Shown here piece by piece: positions 24,306 to 34,866 of a stretch of DNA of 64,000 nt (within the stretch, counting starts at the first letter, position 1; each line of letters begins with the position of its first letter). The notes under the pieces are model-generated. The model was not told where the DNA came from, did not search any database, and worked only from the letters and a program-made list of their open reading frames with translations. The DNA is from Clostridiales bacterium. Its GTDB lineage: Bacteria; Bacillota; Clostridia; Lachnospirales; Lachnospiraceae. The stretch is taken from positions 1 through 64,000 of the forward strand of contig JAATFT010000051.1 of assembly GCA_015655075.1 (NCBI GenBank). The letters are read 5' to 3'. The position numbers were made by a program, and so were the translations under genes.

Positions 24306-26048
24306 ATGAATAAGAATATTTTAATCATCTTTATTAAAAAATATAAATTTTCCTATATCGTAGGCCTTGTGTTCATGTTTCTTTCCTCCTATGTACAGAC
24401 GCTTTTTCCGAAAATTCTGGGAAATACCGTTGACATATTAAAGATTAAAGGGTTCAAGCCGGAAAGAATCTATGTAAATATCGGCTGGATCCTGCTCATA
24501 GCAGCCGGCACCTTTGCATTTACCTATATTTGGAGGAATTTGGTTATCGGGAATGCGCGTAAGCTGGAATGCTATTTAAGGGAAAAGCTGTTTGATCATT
24601 TTCAGATCCTTTCCCCCGAATTTTACAATCAAAGGAAAACCGGAGATTTAATTGCCTATGCGATAAATGATATAAATGCGGTAAGGCAAACCCTGGGTCC
24701 TGCTTTATCCATGGCGATAAACGGTATTGTAGTCTGTGCCATATCCGTTTATTCCATGACCCGTGCGGTTAACTGGCAGCTTACCCTTATGGCCCTGCTG
24801 CCTGTTCCCGTCATGGTTTATATCATGATTCATATTGGAAAGGCGGTAAAAAAGCGTTTTAAAAGGGTACAGGAAACCTTTGCCTCAATTTCTGACCGTG
24901 TCAATGAGAATATAAACGGTATGCGCGTAATAAAGTCTTATGTACAGGAGGAAAAGGAGGTTGAAAGATTTGAAAAACTGAATGACCAGATGGTGGATTC
25001 AAATTTGAGTATGATTCGGGTGTCGGCCTTTTTGCCACCTTTAATTGAGCTGTGTTTTACGGTAAGCTTTGTTATCAATCTTATCTGGGGCGGAAACATG
25101 GTCCTTAAGGGGAGCATTTCCCTGGGCGATTTTATTGCGTTTAACGGCTATCTTACCATGATATTGGCCCCGGTTCTTTCCATCGGCCAGGTGACCACTA
25201 TTTTTCAAAGAGGCATGGCATCCTTTGGAAGACTGAACCAAATCATGAGTGTAAAACCCTGTATTGAGGATACGGGAACAATCATGCAGCCGCCCCGGGG
25301 ACAGATAAAAATAAATAAGCTGACTTTTACCTATCCGGGAACCGGGAAAGCGGCGCTGAAAAATATCGGCCTGACTATTCCGAAAGGCCATATCCTTGGA
25401 ATTATCGGAAAAACCGGTTCCGGGAAAAGTACGTTAGTCAATCTCCTGCTAAAAATGTATCCTATCGGCAACGGTCTGATTTATTTTGGAGATAAGGACA
25501 TAAATGAATTTAAGCTGGAGGCGCTTAGAAGTGGAATTGGGGTCGTTCCCCAGGATAACTTTATGTTCCATGCCTCCGTTGCGGATAATATCCGGTTTTT
25601 TAAAGAAATTTATAAGCCGGAAGAAGTAATAAAAGCGGCGCAGGACAGCTGCATTTATGAAAGTATAATGGAATTTCCAAAGGGATTTGAGGCAGTTTTG
25701 GGAGAACGGGGAGTTAATATTTCAGGAGGGCAGAAACAGAGAATATCCATAGCCCGGGCACTGGTTAGGGAGCCTGAAATCCTGGTGCTGGACGACGCTC
25801 TATCGGCGGTGGATACGGTTACGGAGTCCAAAATCCTAAATAATTTACGGAGGGTAAGGAAAAACAAGACAACCGTTATTGTTGCAAGCAGAATTTCCGC
25901 CGTTATGCAGGCGGATGAGATTATTGTTCTTGACAAGGGGGAAATCCGTGAAAGAGGCACCCACGCACAGCTCATAGACAAAGGGGGAATTTATAATGAG
26001 ATCTACCGATACCAGTTCGGTACTGGAAAACTGGAATCCGTCGGTTAA
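24306..26048 (+). CDS. ABC exporter, degenerate half of pair 1
   Basis: This encodes 580 residues: an N-terminal six-helix exporter domain (about 1-310) and a nucleotide-binding domain. Walker A is GKTGSGKST and the signature is ISGGQ. The catalytic Glu after Walker B is Asp (LVLDDALS), and the switch His is replaced by Ser (VASRIS). This is the pattern of the non-hydrolysing half of heterodimeric exporters such as BmrCD or TM287/288. The partner gene overlaps its 3' end by 53 bases. Substrate is unknown; drug, lipid or peptide are all possible. Confidence 0.9.
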   Translation: MNKNILIIFIKKYKFSYIVGLVFMFLSSYVQTLFPKILGNTVDILKIKGFKPERIYVNIGWILLIAAGTFAFTYIWRNLVIGNARKLECYLREKLFDHFQILSPEFYNQRKTGDLIAYAINDINAVRQTLGPALSMAINGIVVCAISVYSMTRAVNWQLTLMALLPVPVMVYIMIHIGKAVKKRFKRVQETFASISDRVNENINGMRVIKSYVQEEKEVERFEKLNDQMVDSNLSMIRVSAFLPPLIELCFTVSFVINLIWGGNMVLKGSISLGDFIAFNGYLTMILAPVLSIGQVTTIFQRGMASFGRLNQIMSVKPCIEDTGTIMQPPRGQIKINKLTFTYPGTGKAALKNIGLTIPKGHILGIIGKTGSGKSTLVNLLLKMYPIGNGLIYFGDKDINEFKLEALRSGIGVVPQDNFMFHASVADNIRFFKEIYKPEEVIKAAQDSCIYESIMEFPKGFEAVLGERGVNISGGQKQRISIARALVREPEILVLDDALSAVDTVTESKILNNLRRVRKNKTTVIVASRISAVMQADEIIVLDKGEIRERGTHAQLIDKGGIYNEIYRYQFGTGKLESVG

Positions 26049-27792
26049 AGGGGAACAAAAAAAGAAAAGCTTCAAAAGACTGATGTTACTTAATCTGCCC
26101 CACTTAAAGAAAATCCTGGCGGCCGCCCTCTGTGTGCTTCTGGTTAACGGAGCTGCTCTTGCCAAGCCATATATCCTTAAAATCGTAATCGATGATTTTC
26201 TGACCAGCCATATACCGCAAAAGGGAATTTATTCGCTGACCGGCATGGGAATTCTTTATTTTGTCTTGGTAGCATTTAGCGGCGGTTTTGGCATAGCCCA
26301 GGTAAACCTGATTAATAAAGCCGGACAGGAAATATTACGAAATTTAAGAAGCCAGGTATTTAGAACCATTCAGCTCCTGCCGCTTAAATACCTGGATAAA
26401 ACCTCCTCCGGCAGTTTGATTACAAAGGCAACCAATGACGTGGAGGCGCTCAGCCAGTTGTATACGGATGTATTTATGAGCTTTTTTAAGGATATATTTT
26501 TGATAATCGGCATTGTATCCGCGATGCTGATTCTGGATGTGCGGCTTACCCTTGTTTCATTTTGTGTAGTTCCGGCTATGTTCGCTTTTATATTTCTTCT
26601 GCGGACGAAGATAAAACAGAATTTCAGGAAAATGAAATATCTCGTCGGCAGGATAAACGGTTTTATGGCTGAAAATTTATCCGGTATGAAGTTAATACAG
26701 ATTTTTCACGGAGAAGCAGAAAGAAAAAAGGATTTTAAGAAATTAAACGACGGCTATTATAAGGTAACCTCCTTTCAGGTCTGGATGAACAGTTTTTTAA
26801 AGCCGGCGGCCAATGTATTCCGGAATATAACCGTTGCAATCTTAATCTGGTACGGCATGGATAAGATTGCGGGGGGAACCCTTCAGATCGGTATTCTTTA
26901 TGCCTTTGCCACCTATATTCAGCAGTTTTTTGAACCTATATCGGATCTTGCCGATAATTACACCAATATCCAGTCCGCATTTGTGTCTGCCGACCGTATT
27001 TTTGAGCTGCTGGATCAGAAAGAAAACCTGGAGGATCTGGAGGAAGGCATTGGAATGGAACGGGTGGACGGAAACATTGAATTCAAACATGTCTGGTTTA
27101 CATACAATGATCAGGACTGGATTTTAAAGGACGTAAGCTTTATTGTCCGTAAGGGCCAGACTGCCGCCTTCGTCGGCCAGACGGGAGCGGGAAAGACTAC
27201 CATCATCAGCCTGATCAGCGGTTTTTATAAAATACAAAAGGGAGAGATATTAATTAACGGAGTAAACATCAACGATATCAAGAAAAGGGATTTAAGGCGG
27301 AATATTGCCGTTGTCCTTCAGGAGGTTTTCCTGTTTTCCGAAACCATTGGTAAAAACATTTCCTTAAATGATGAAATTGACCCCGGAACAATAAAAGAGG
27401 CTGTCACAGCGTCTTATGCCAAAGAATTCGTGGAAAGCTTTCCGGGGAAAATAAATGAACCGGTAATGGAAAGGGGCAATACCCTGTCGGCAGGACAAAG
27501 ACAGCTGATATCTTTTGCCAGGGCCATTGCACATAATCCCTCCGTCATCGTACTGGATGAGGCGACGGCCAATATCGACTCCCAGACGGAAATTCTGATC
27601 CAGAAGGCAATTGCAAATATGGCAAAGGACAGAACCGCTCTCATCATCGCCCACAGGCTTTCCACTATCCGGGGGGCTGATAAAATTGTTGTCTTAGACC
27701 ACGGCAGGATCGTAGAGTGCGGCAACCATGCCGAGCTGATGGAAAATGGGAGATATTACAAGAATATGGTGTTAGAAGGAATTACGGCTTAA
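25996..27792 (+). CDS. ABC exporter, catalytic half of pair 1
   Basis: This encodes 598 residues with exporter transmembrane and nucleotide-binding domains. Walker A is GQTGAGKTT, Walker B keeps the Glu (IVLDEATA), and the switch His is present (IIAHRLST). The signature motif is altered to LSAGQ. Together with the upstream degenerate half it makes one canonical and one degenerate ATP site, as in known heterodimers. It starts inside the preceding gene behind AAGGGGGA, so translation is coupled. Confidence 0.9.
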   Translation: MRSTDTSSVLENWNPSVKGEQKKKSFKRLMLLNLPHLKKILAAALCVLLVNGAALAKPYILKIVIDDFLTSHIPQKGIYSLTGMGILYFVLVAFSGGFGIAQVNLINKAGQEILRNLRSQVFRTIQLLPLKYLDKTSSGSLITKATNDVEALSQLYTDVFMSFFKDIFLIIGIVSAMLILDVRLTLVSFCVVPAMFAFIFLLRTKIKQNFRKMKYLVGRINGFMAENLSGMKLIQIFHGEAERKKDFKKLNDGYYKVTSFQVWMNSFLKPAANVFRNITVAILIWYGMDKIAGGTLQIGILYAFATYIQQFFEPISDLADNYTNIQSAFVSADRIFELLDQKENLEDLEEGIGMERVDGNIEFKHVWFTYNDQDWILKDVSFIVRKGQTAAFVGQTGAGKTTIISLISGFYKIQKGEILINGVNINDIKKRDLRRNIAVVLQEVFLFSETIGKNISLNDEIDPGTIKEAVTASYAKEFVESFPGKINEPVMERGNTLSAGQRQLISFARAIAHNPSVIVLDEATANIDSQTEILIQKAIANMAKDRTALIIAHRLSTIRGADKIVVLDHGRIVECGNHAELMENGRYYKNMVLEGITA

Positions 27793-27827
27793 ATCATGGA
27801 TTCTGAAGGAAAGAAAGGAATATCAAT

Positions 27828-29546
27828 ATGAAATTGTACAGCAAGTACTTTAAAAGGTACAAAATTCCATTTTTGACTGCCGTTTTTTGTGTTACCTCGG
27901 AGGCGGTCTGTGATCTGCTGGGACCTACCTTAATGTCAAATATCATTAATACCGGTATTGAACAGGGTTCCATTACAAAGGTTTATTACTGGGGCTTTCT
28001 TATGCTTTTGGTCACCTTAGTGGGCGCAGGGTTTGCCGTGACGCGGAATATTCTGGCAAGTAAGGTTTCCCAGCGTATGGGGGCTGATCTAAGATATGAC
28101 CTGTTTGAAAAGATTGTGTATTTTTCAGAAGTAGGCGGGGATAAAATTGAAAGTGGCTCCCTTATAACACGTATGACCAATGATACGAACCAGATTATCC
28201 AGTTTGTAAACGGCATCATGCGTATTTTTATGAAAGCGCCCATTACCTGTATCGGCAGTATTGTACTTGCCAGTCTGCTTAATTTCAGGTTAAGCCTTAT
28301 TATTTACGGCGTTGTTTTAGTAGTGGCGGGCCTGATTATTATAAGTATGAAGTTAAGCTATCCCCGGTTCTATCAATTACAGAAAGCTATGGATAAGGTA
28401 AACTTAACCGTTCAGGAATATCTGATCGGAGTACGTCTGGTCAAAGCCTTTGGAACCTATAACAGGGAAACCGGGCGGTTTGAGGAGGCAAATGTCAATT
28501 TAATGCAAAAGGGTGTGTCCTCCCAGATGGTAATTACCTTAATATCGCCTTTATTGACCCTGTCCGTGGGAATCGGTACGGTAATCGTTATTTTTGTCGG
28601 CAGCCGGCTGTTTACTTTAAATCTTGCATCGCCGGGTGATGTTACGGCATTTACCATATATATGGCGCAAATCCTGACATCATTAGTGATGATAACCAAT
28701 ATATTTAATACTTTTGTCCGTACAAAGGCTTCCTCCTCACGTATTAAAGAGATTTATGACTGTGACGTAGATTTTGCCCGAGTAGGCGAGGCAAAGGATT
28801 TAAACGGCAATATAGAATTTAAGAATGTCACTTTTGCCTATCCGGGCGGCAGCGGCGTACCTGCCATAAAAGATTTGTCCTTTTTTGTTAAAAGCGGAGA
28901 AAGTCTGGCAATCATCGGTCCCACAGGCAGCGGCAAATCCACCATAGTCTGGCTGCTGCTTCGTTTTTACGACGTGAACAGTGGTGAAATTTTAATAAAC
29001 GGCCATGATATAAAAACAATAAATATTGATACGGTCCGGAATAATATTGCCATTGTTCCCCAAAACCCCATGCTGTTTTCCGGTACCGTGGCCCAGAACC
29101 TCCGGTGGGGAGATAAAAATGCATCCGATGAAATGCTTCGCATGGCTGCAGCCATGGCCCAGGCAGGATTTATTGAACAGATGTCCGACGGTTTTGAAAG
29201 CCTGTTGGGAAGTGCCGGAGTGAATGTATCAGGAGGGCAGAAACAGCGTATTTCCATTGCCCGGGGACTACTTAAGCATTCTTCCATACTTATACTGGAT
29301 GATGCCACCAGCGCCCTGGATGCCGTTACGGAAGCGAAGGTGCGGGAAAGCTTAAATTCCGGAACCGGAAATCAGACGGTCATTACCATAACCCAGCGCT
29401 GCGGTACGGCAATGTCTGCGGACCGGATTTTAGTAATGGATAATGGGGTTAAAGTCGGATACGGCACCCATAAGGAGCTTATGCAAAATTGTGAAATATA
29501 CAGGGACATTTATAAAACACAGATTGAAAGCAGCAGGGAGGCGTAA
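27828..29546 (+). CDS. ABC exporter, degenerate half of pair 2
   Basis: This encodes 572 residues with six transmembrane helices and an ATPase domain. Walker A is GPTGSGKST and the signature is VSGGQ. The post-Walker-B residue is Asp (LILDDATS), and the switch His is Gln (TITQRC). It is the counterpart of the first gene of the operon, so pair 2 repeats the same degenerate-then-catalytic order. It starts 35 bases after pair 1 behind AAAGGAA. Confidence 0.9.
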   Translation: MKLYSKYFKRYKIPFLTAVFCVTSEAVCDLLGPTLMSNIINTGIEQGSITKVYYWGFLMLLVTLVGAGFAVTRNILASKVSQRMGADLRYDLFEKIVYFSEVGGDKIESGSLITRMTNDTNQIIQFVNGIMRIFMKAPITCIGSIVLASLLNFRLSLIIYGVVLVVAGLIIISMKLSYPRFYQLQKAMDKVNLTVQEYLIGVRLVKAFGTYNRETGRFEEANVNLMQKGVSSQMVITLISPLLTLSVGIGTVIVIFVGSRLFTLNLASPGDVTAFTIYMAQILTSLVMITNIFNTFVRTKASSSRIKEIYDCDVDFARVGEAKDLNGNIEFKNVTFAYPGGSGVPAIKDLSFFVKSGESLAIIGPTGSGKSTIVWLLLRFYDVNSGEILINGHDIKTINIDTVRNNIAIVPQNPMLFSGTVAQNLRWGDKNASDEMLRMAAAMAQAGFIEQMSDGFESLLGSAGVNVSGGQKQRISIARGLLKHSSILILDDATSALDAVTEAKVRESLNSGTGNQTVITITQRCGTAMSADRILVMDNGVKVGYGTHKELMQNCEIYRDIYKTQIESSREA

Positions 29547-29549
29547 GAG

Positions 29550-31403
29550 GTGGCACAGCAATTTATAGGACAGGAAGCAAAAGTACCCTCCATGGGAGGT
29601 AGATTCGGCGGCAGAAACCGTTTTGCACCGGGTGAAAAACCGAAAAATGCCAAGGGTACTTTGTTACGTATTGTAAAAATTTATATGCGATGGGGAAGGA
29701 CTATTTTATTAGCTATACTGCTTACTGTTTTTTCCTCGGCCATATCCATTGCAATACCTTATTTTGTGGGCAAAACTTTTGATACCTTTAAAATTGGGGA
29801 CAGGACGGTGGATGCAGAAATGCTGCTGTCACTTTTAATGGTAATTGCGGCCCTCTATGCCGCCAATTGCCTGATTTCCTGTGTCAATGGAGTAATTCTG
29901 CTTAAGGTTTCCCAAAGGCTCGTATTTACCCTGCGCCAGGAATTTTTCGGAAAAATGCAGAAGCTTCCGCTAAAATTTTATGATACACGCTCCCACGGCG
30001 ATACTATGAGCAGGATTACCAATGATGTGGATAATATCAGCACCACCATCGCACAGACGACGACTCAGTTAATATCAAGTGTTTTAACACTGGCGGGTTC
30101 TCTGGCGGTGATGATAGTACTGAACGTCCCCCTTACCTTTGCGGTATTGTTATGCATTCCCCTTGTAACACTTTTAACCAGGACTATTGCGTTACAAAGC
30201 CGGACTTATTTTAACGCCCAGCAGCAAAGCCTTGGTTTTCTCAATGGAGTTATTGAGGAAAATATCCTGGGGCTTAAAATGGTTAAAGCCTTTGGCAAGC
30301 AGCAGGACATATTAAAACAATTCGGAGAAATCAACGAAAAGCTGTATGATAGCAGTACAAAGGCTCAGATCTGGTCCGGATATATGATGCCCCTTATGAA
30401 TGTGATTAACAATTTTATTTTTGCGGTGGTTGCCATTATGGGAGGTGTCTTATCCGTAGGATATGGCCTGTCCGTGGGTACGGTTGTCAGCTTCCTGAAT
30501 TATTCCAAGCAATTTTCCCAGCCTCTGAATGCAGTTGCCGGCATGTTCAATACCATTCAGTCCGCCCTTGCCGGTGCGGAGCGTGTTTTTGAAATTCTGG
30601 ACAGTGAAGAAGAGCCGGCGGATGAAAAAAATGCGATTTCAATGGAGACTCCCAGGGGGGAGGTTACTTTTGAAAATGTGTGTTTTTCCTATAATAAATC
30701 CACTCCCATCTTAAAGAATGTAAGCTTTCATGTCAGAGAGGGAGAAGTAGTTGCTTTGGTTGGTGAAACCGGCGCAGGAAAGACTACCATTGTCAATCTT
30801 CTCACCCGGTTTTACGATGCGGACAGCGGCAGGATATTAATTGATAATGAGCCGATTACGAACCTGAAACGCAGCAGCTTAAGGAAATGTTTTTCCGTAG
30901 TACTCCAGGACACCTGTCTGTTTACCGGAACCATTCTGGATAACATCCGCTATTCCAGGAAGGATGCTGCCGACGAACAGGTGATACAGGCCGCTAAAAT
31001 TGCCCATGCCCATGATTTTATTGATAGGCTGCCAAAAGGATACCATACCATGGTATCCACAGCCGCGGATAATTTAAGCCAGGGGCAGCGTCAGCTTATT
31101 GCCATTGCCCGTGCCGTGCTGTGCGACAGTCCGATTTTAATACTGGATGAGGCCACCAGCAGTGTGGATACAAAAACGGAAAAAGATATCCAGCAGGCCT
31201 TCCTAAGCCTGATGAAAAACCGCACCAGCTTTTTAATTGCCCATCGCTTATCCACCATCCGGGATGCGGATCACATTATGGTTATCGGCGGCGGAAAAAT
31301 ATTGGAAAGAGGAAATCACAGAAGCCTTATGGATAAAAAGGGACAGTACTACAATATGGTAATCAGCCAGATGGGAAAATTGCCGGAAATGCGGGAAATC
31401 TAA
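29550..31403 (+). CDS. ABC exporter, catalytic half of pair 2
   Basis: This encodes 617 residues from a GTG four bases after the previous stop, behind GGAGG. A basic N-terminal extension of about 40 residues precedes the membrane domain, typical of the larger half of these heterodimers. Walker A is GETGAGKTT, Walker B LILDEATSS keeps Glu, and the switch His is in LIAHRLST. The signature is altered to LSQGQ. It ends the four-gene set; no strong terminator follows. Confidence 0.9.
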   Translation: MAQQFIGQEAKVPSMGGRFGGRNRFAPGEKPKNAKGTLLRIVKIYMRWGRTILLAILLTVFSSAISIAIPYFVGKTFDTFKIGDRTVDAEMLLSLLMVIAALYAANCLISCVNGVILLKVSQRLVFTLRQEFFGKMQKLPLKFYDTRSHGDTMSRITNDVDNISTTIAQTTTQLISSVLTLAGSLAVMIVLNVPLTFAVLLCIPLVTLLTRTIALQSRTYFNAQQQSLGFLNGVIEENILGLKMVKAFGKQQDILKQFGEINEKLYDSSTKAQIWSGYMMPLMNVINNFIFAVVAIMGGVLSVGYGLSVGTVVSFLNYSKQFSQPLNAVAGMFNTIQSALAGAERVFEILDSEEEPADEKNAISMETPRGEVTFENVCFSYNKSTPILKNVSFHVREGEVVALVGETGAGKTTIVNLLTRFYDADSGRILIDNEPITNLKRSSLRKCFSVVLQDTCLFTGTILDNIRYSRKDAADEQVIQAAKIAHAHDFIDRLPKGYHTMVSTAADNLSQGQRQLIAIARAVLCDSPILILDEATSSVDTKTEKDIQQAFLSLMKNRTSFLIAHRLSTIRDADHIMVIGGGKILERGNHRSLMDKKGQYYNMVISQMGKLPEMREI

Positions 31404-31548
31404 ATTTATTATATTTGAGAAAATGTGGATAACCGGATGACTTTTAATTATTTTTTAAGGATTGCTTTATTCATTTACCATTTTAATTTTTTTAAAATTA
31501 TGGTATACTATATAAATTCTTATATATTTCGTAATTTCAGGAGGATTT

Positions 31549-32406
31549 ATGTTTGGTTATGTAAATATTTACAAACCTGAACTGAAAATGAAAGATTTTT
31601 ATAAATATAAAGCCTATTATTGCGGCTTGTGTAAGACGTTAAAAGACAGATACGGCCGCCTGGGACAGATGACTCTGTCCTATGACATGACGTTCCTTAT
31701 TATATTACTTACATCGTTATATGAAAGCGAAGGGGTAAGAGGGCAAAACCGATGCATCATACATCCCGTAAAAAAACATGAAACTCTGTATAACCAAATG
31801 ACGGATTATGTGGCGGATATGAATATTGTCTTATCTTATTATCATTTTCTGGACGACTGGCGGGATGAAAAAAGCATGGCGGGCCTTGCCGGTTCACAGG
31901 CATTAAAAAGAGCCTGCAAAAAAATCAGTAAGAATTACCCCAGACAGAGTGGTGTAATCCAGGAATGTCTTAGCCGCCTCCAGGAATGCGAGAAGAATAA
32001 GGAGATGAATCTTGATATAGTTTCCCGCTGTTTTGGGGAGCTTATGTCGGAATTATTTGTATACCGCCAGGATATGTGGGAAGACAGCTTAAGAAAGATG
32101 GGATTTTACCTGGGAAAATTTATATATCTCCTGGATGCCTATGACGATCTGGAAAAGGATATGAAAAATGACAGTTATAATCCGCTGATAGGGCTTCATA
32201 AAGAAGAGACCTATGAAGAAAAATGTATGGCTATGTTAACCATGATGATGGCGGAGGCAACCAGGGAATTTGAAAAGCTTCCATGTTTACTGGATATTGA
32301 TATACTCCGGAATATTCTGTATATGGGTGTTTGGACAAAATTAGAAACCATAAAGTCAGGAGATACAAAAAGGAAGGAACATAAAAATGATAGCGAATCC
32401 ATATAA
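31549..32406 (+). CDS. DUF5685-family protein
   Basis: This encodes 285 residues, mainly helical. The opening [17 protein letters not shown] and the YYCGLCKTL motif with two Cys mark the DUF5685 family. Other conserved patches are LSYDMTFL and [15 protein letters not shown], an acidic helix that recalls metal-binding DDxxD motifs. Function is unknown. It overlaps the J-domain gene by 20 bases and is thus coupled to it. A promoter-like AT-rich segment lies upstream and AGGAGG precedes the start. Confidence 0.75.
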   Translation: MFGYVNIYKPELKMKDFYKYKAYYCGLCKTLKDRYGRLGQMTLSYDMTFLIILLTSLYESEGVRGQNRCIIHPVKKHETLYNQMTDYVADMNIVLSYYHFLDDWRDEKSMAGLAGSQALKRACKKISKNYPRQSGVIQECLSRLQECEKNKEMNLDIVSRCFGELMSELFVYRQDMWEDSLRKMGFYLGKFIYLLDAYDDLEKDMKNDSYNPLIGLHKEETYEEKCMAMLTMMMAEATREFEKLPCLLDIDILRNILYMGVWTKLETIKSGDTKRKEHKNDSESI

Positions 32407-33004
32407 GGTGCTTGAAGTGTCGCCAAGTGCCAGCAATGATGAAATTAAAAAGGCATATAGGGAATTAAGTAGAAAATATCATCCCGATTCTTATATGAAT
32501 AATCCTCTTTCCGCTTTGGCAGAAGAAAAATTTAAAGAGGTTCAGGAAGCTTATGAACAGATTATGAAGGAACGGGAGGGAGGTTATGGCGCGGGAAGTG
32601 CTCCTTATGGCCAGACTTCCTATTCTGACGGGACTCAGGAGGAAACGGTCCATATGACGGCGGTCTATAATTATCTGGCTGCAAGACGCTACCAGGAAGC
32701 CCTTAACGTACTTTCCGGAATTTCAAACCGTACGGCAAGGTGGTATTATTACAGTGCGGTTTCCAATGCCGGAATCGGAAATAATATTATGGCCTTGGAG
32801 CATGCCAGACAAGCGGTAAATATGGAGCCGAATAATGTGGAATATAACAGTTTTTTAAACCAGTTCCAAGGTCGGGGCCAACGATATCAGACTACCCGCG
32901 GCACGATGGGAAACGGATATGGCACGGGTAATTTCTGCTGTGATTTGTGGTGTGCGGACACATTATGTGAATGTATGGGAGGGGATTTGTGCTCATGCTT
33001 CTAA
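32387..33004 (+). CDS. J-domain protein with Cys-rich tail
   Basis: This encodes 205 residues. A J-domain occupies about 2-65 with the HPD motif (RKYHPDSYM) needed to stimulate DnaK. A helical, TPR-like segment follows (about 85-150). The C-terminus is Cys-rich ([16 protein letters not shown] then CSCF), which could bind zinc or a cluster, or be acylated. It is a specialised co-chaperone rather than DnaJ itself, since the G/F and zinc-finger domains are absent. It overlaps both neighbours, pointing to a three-gene unit with DUF5685 and a membrane protein. Confidence 0.85.
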   Translation: MIANPYKVLEVSPSASNDEIKKAYRELSRKYHPDSYMNNPLSALAEEKFKEVQEAYEQIMKEREGGYGAGSAPYGQTSYSDGTQEETVHMTAVYNYLAARRYQEALNVLSGISNRTARWYYYSAVSNAGIGNNIMALEHARQAVNMEPNNVEYNSFLNQFQGRGQRYQTTRGTMGNGYGTGNFCCDLWCADTLCECMGGDLCSCF

Positions 33005-33531
33005 ATGCAAAAAAACTTTCGTTTTTAAGCCTTTTACTTGCATGCACTGTTTTACTGGTGATACTTGGCGGCGTATTGGAGTTTAACACCCTTTTTCTTT
33101 TGGCGGGAGCCTCTTTTTGTGTAGGAATTGCCATCCGGGAGAGCGGGCTTTTATTCGGCTTTGGCTTTTATATTGCCAGCATATTGTTAAGCTTTTTACT
33201 GGCCCCAAATAAGCTTTATTGTATTACATTTGCGGCAATGGGACTTTACCTGGTTATTACGGAATATTCATTTCATAAGTTAAGCTTTGTAAAATGGAAT
33301 TCCGGCATACGGAAAAAGGTATTATGGATAACAAAGTTTATTGCATTTAATATCATGTATATCCCCATTCTGCTTTTTTTACCGAAGCTGCTTTATCCGG
33401 GACAGTTAAGCAATGGATTTTTAGCCGCTTTTTTCTTTGGAGGGCAGGTCGCTTTAGTTATTTATGACATGGCATACACCTACTTTCAAATATATATATG
33501 GGGAAGGATACGGGGTAAATTACATCTGTAA
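32989..33531 (+). CDS. Small integral membrane protein of the DUF5685-DnaJ operon
   Basis: This encodes about 180 residues with five to six hydrophobic helices and no recognised domain. GGGAGGGG at 32977-32984 supports a GTG start at 32989 or an ATG at 32995; an ATG at 32971 lies before that site. The start lies inside the J-domain gene, so they are coupled. It may be the membrane partner or client of the J-domain protein, by context only. Confidence 0.65.
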   Translation: MLMLLNAKKLSFLSLLLACTVLLVILGGVLEFNTLFLLAGASFCVGIAIRESGLLFGFGFYIASILLSFLLAPNKLYCITFAAMGLYLVITEYSFHKLSFVKWNSGIRKKVLWITKFIAFNIMYIPILLFLPKLLYPGQLSNGFLAAFFFGGQVALVIYDMAYTYFQIYIWGRIRGKLHL

Positions 33532-33630
33532 TACTATTTCCGAATCCTCAGCCAACGTCAGATGGGTCTGGCGAATGGATGCCCAAGGTACATAATGCGT
33601 TAAAATATGCAGGATAAAATATGTAAAACC

Positions 33631-33680
33631 AAAACCGTCTTTCCGGTAAAAACAGATATACTTACCGGGAAGATGGTTTT
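33631..33680. terminator. Bidirectional terminator between the J-domain operon and sodA
   Basis: Nineteen-base arms (33631-33649 and 33662-33680) pair with two mismatches. A T-run follows on both strands. It serves convergent genes. Confidence 0.85.
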
Positions 33681-33686
33681 TAGCGG

Positions 33687-34313
33687 CTATTTATTAATTA
33701 CTTTCGAGTAATTATTTGCAACCTCTTTCCAGTCAATTACCTCAAAAAGGGCTTTGATATAATCGGCGCGGACATTTTTATATTTTAGGTAATAAGCGTG
33801 TTCCCATACATCAATACCCAGAATAGGAATCCATTTGCCAAGGCTTTCCATTATGGGATTGTTCTGATTGGAGGTGGAGGAAATTTTTAAATCCCCATTC
33901 TTATTAGCGGACAGCCAGGCCCATCCTGAACCAAATGTAGCGGTAGCAGTTGCAGATAATTTTTCTTTCAGAGAGTTAAAATCTACAAAATCCTTTTTAA
34001 TCTGTCCGGCAAGTTTGCCGTCCGGCTTGCCGCCTCCTTTTGGGGAGAGGGTTGAAAAATATAAGTTGTGATTATAAAATCCTCCTCCGTTGTTGGTAAT
34101 TGCGGTTTTTAGTGCGGTATCCGATATCTCGGGAAGTCTGATAAACACTTCTTCAATCGGTTTGCCGGAAAGCTTAGGCAGCTTTTCTACCGCCGCATTT
34201 AAATTATTGGTATAGGTCGCATGATGTTTTGTATAATGAGTGATCATTGTGAGCTCGTCAATATGCGGCTCCAAAGCATTATAATTATAGCTAAGTTCAA
34301 TTTGTTTATACAT
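33687..34313 (-). CDS. sodA: Fe/Mn superoxide dismutase
   Basis: This encodes 208 residues from the ATG at 34313, which has AAGGAG upstream; the longer frame has no such site. Metal ligands of the family are present: His26 in THYTKHH, His in FYNHNLYF, and Asp/His in GIDVWEHAYY. GSGWAWL is also conserved. It dismutates superoxide in the cytoplasm, protecting an anaerobe from oxygen exposure. Mn versus Fe use cannot be decided by eye. TATAAT-like sequence lies about 45 bases upstream of the start. Confidence 0.93.
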   Translation of the reverse strand: MYKQIELSYNYNALEPHIDELTMITHYTKHHATYTNNLNAAVEKLPKLSGKPIEEVFIRLPEISDTALKTAITNNGGGFYNHNLYFSTLSPKGGGKPDGKLAGQIKKDFVDFNSLKEKLSATATATFGSGWAWLSANKNGDLKISSTSNQNNPIMESLGKWIPILGIDVWEHAYYLKYKNVRADYIKALFEVIDWKEVANNYSKVINK

Positions 34314-34866
34314 ATATGACTCCTTTTTGCCCGATTTGGCGGGCGAATACATGGTTAACTTGAATTATTTCATTATACATGGAATCGTCAGAAAAATAAA
34401 GAGATATTATTAAAATAATTTATCAATTAGTTTTGACATTGACAATAGATTGACAAAATAAAAATTAATTTGCAATTATTGAGAGATTTTTATTAAATGG
34501 CATATAAGAATTAAGAATCCTTTTCGGAAAAATTATCTAAGGCGTATCTGAAAACTGCTTGCGCTAACCATTTAATTAGCAGGTAAATACAATTTCATTC
34601 TGTTAGTTAATAAAAACAATATATTTGTTAATTATATAACAAAGCGGTATTAAATATGGTGTTAAATAAAGCATTTATTTATTCTGAAATCTGAAATAAG
34701 TATGAAATATAAAAAGAATGGTTGATATTTTCCATCTTATCTGATAGGATATACACTGAAGAAATTTTTGAAATTAATTCTTTAACAACTTAAAGTGTTA
34801 ATTTGCAAGCTTTGCTATTGCAATTTCGCAATAACATAAATTATCTATTTGGAAGGGAGAACTTTT
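34314..34866. other. AT-rich intergenic region with a solo MITE end
   Basis: About 550 bases without a gene between divergent sodA and pckG. At 34538-34568 lies the left end of the MITE family (GGCGTATCTGAAAACTGCTTGCGC) without its partner. A short hairpin TATTGC/GCAATA lies at 34816-34833, just before the pckG leader. The rest is AT-rich and probably holds promoters. Confidence 0.5.

Noticed and set aside
33520-33690. Minus-strand frame reading YVPWASIRQTHLTLAEDSEI
   Set aside because: It looks coding at its end, but the frame runs through the bidirectional terminator and has no start. It may be chance or a very short relic.
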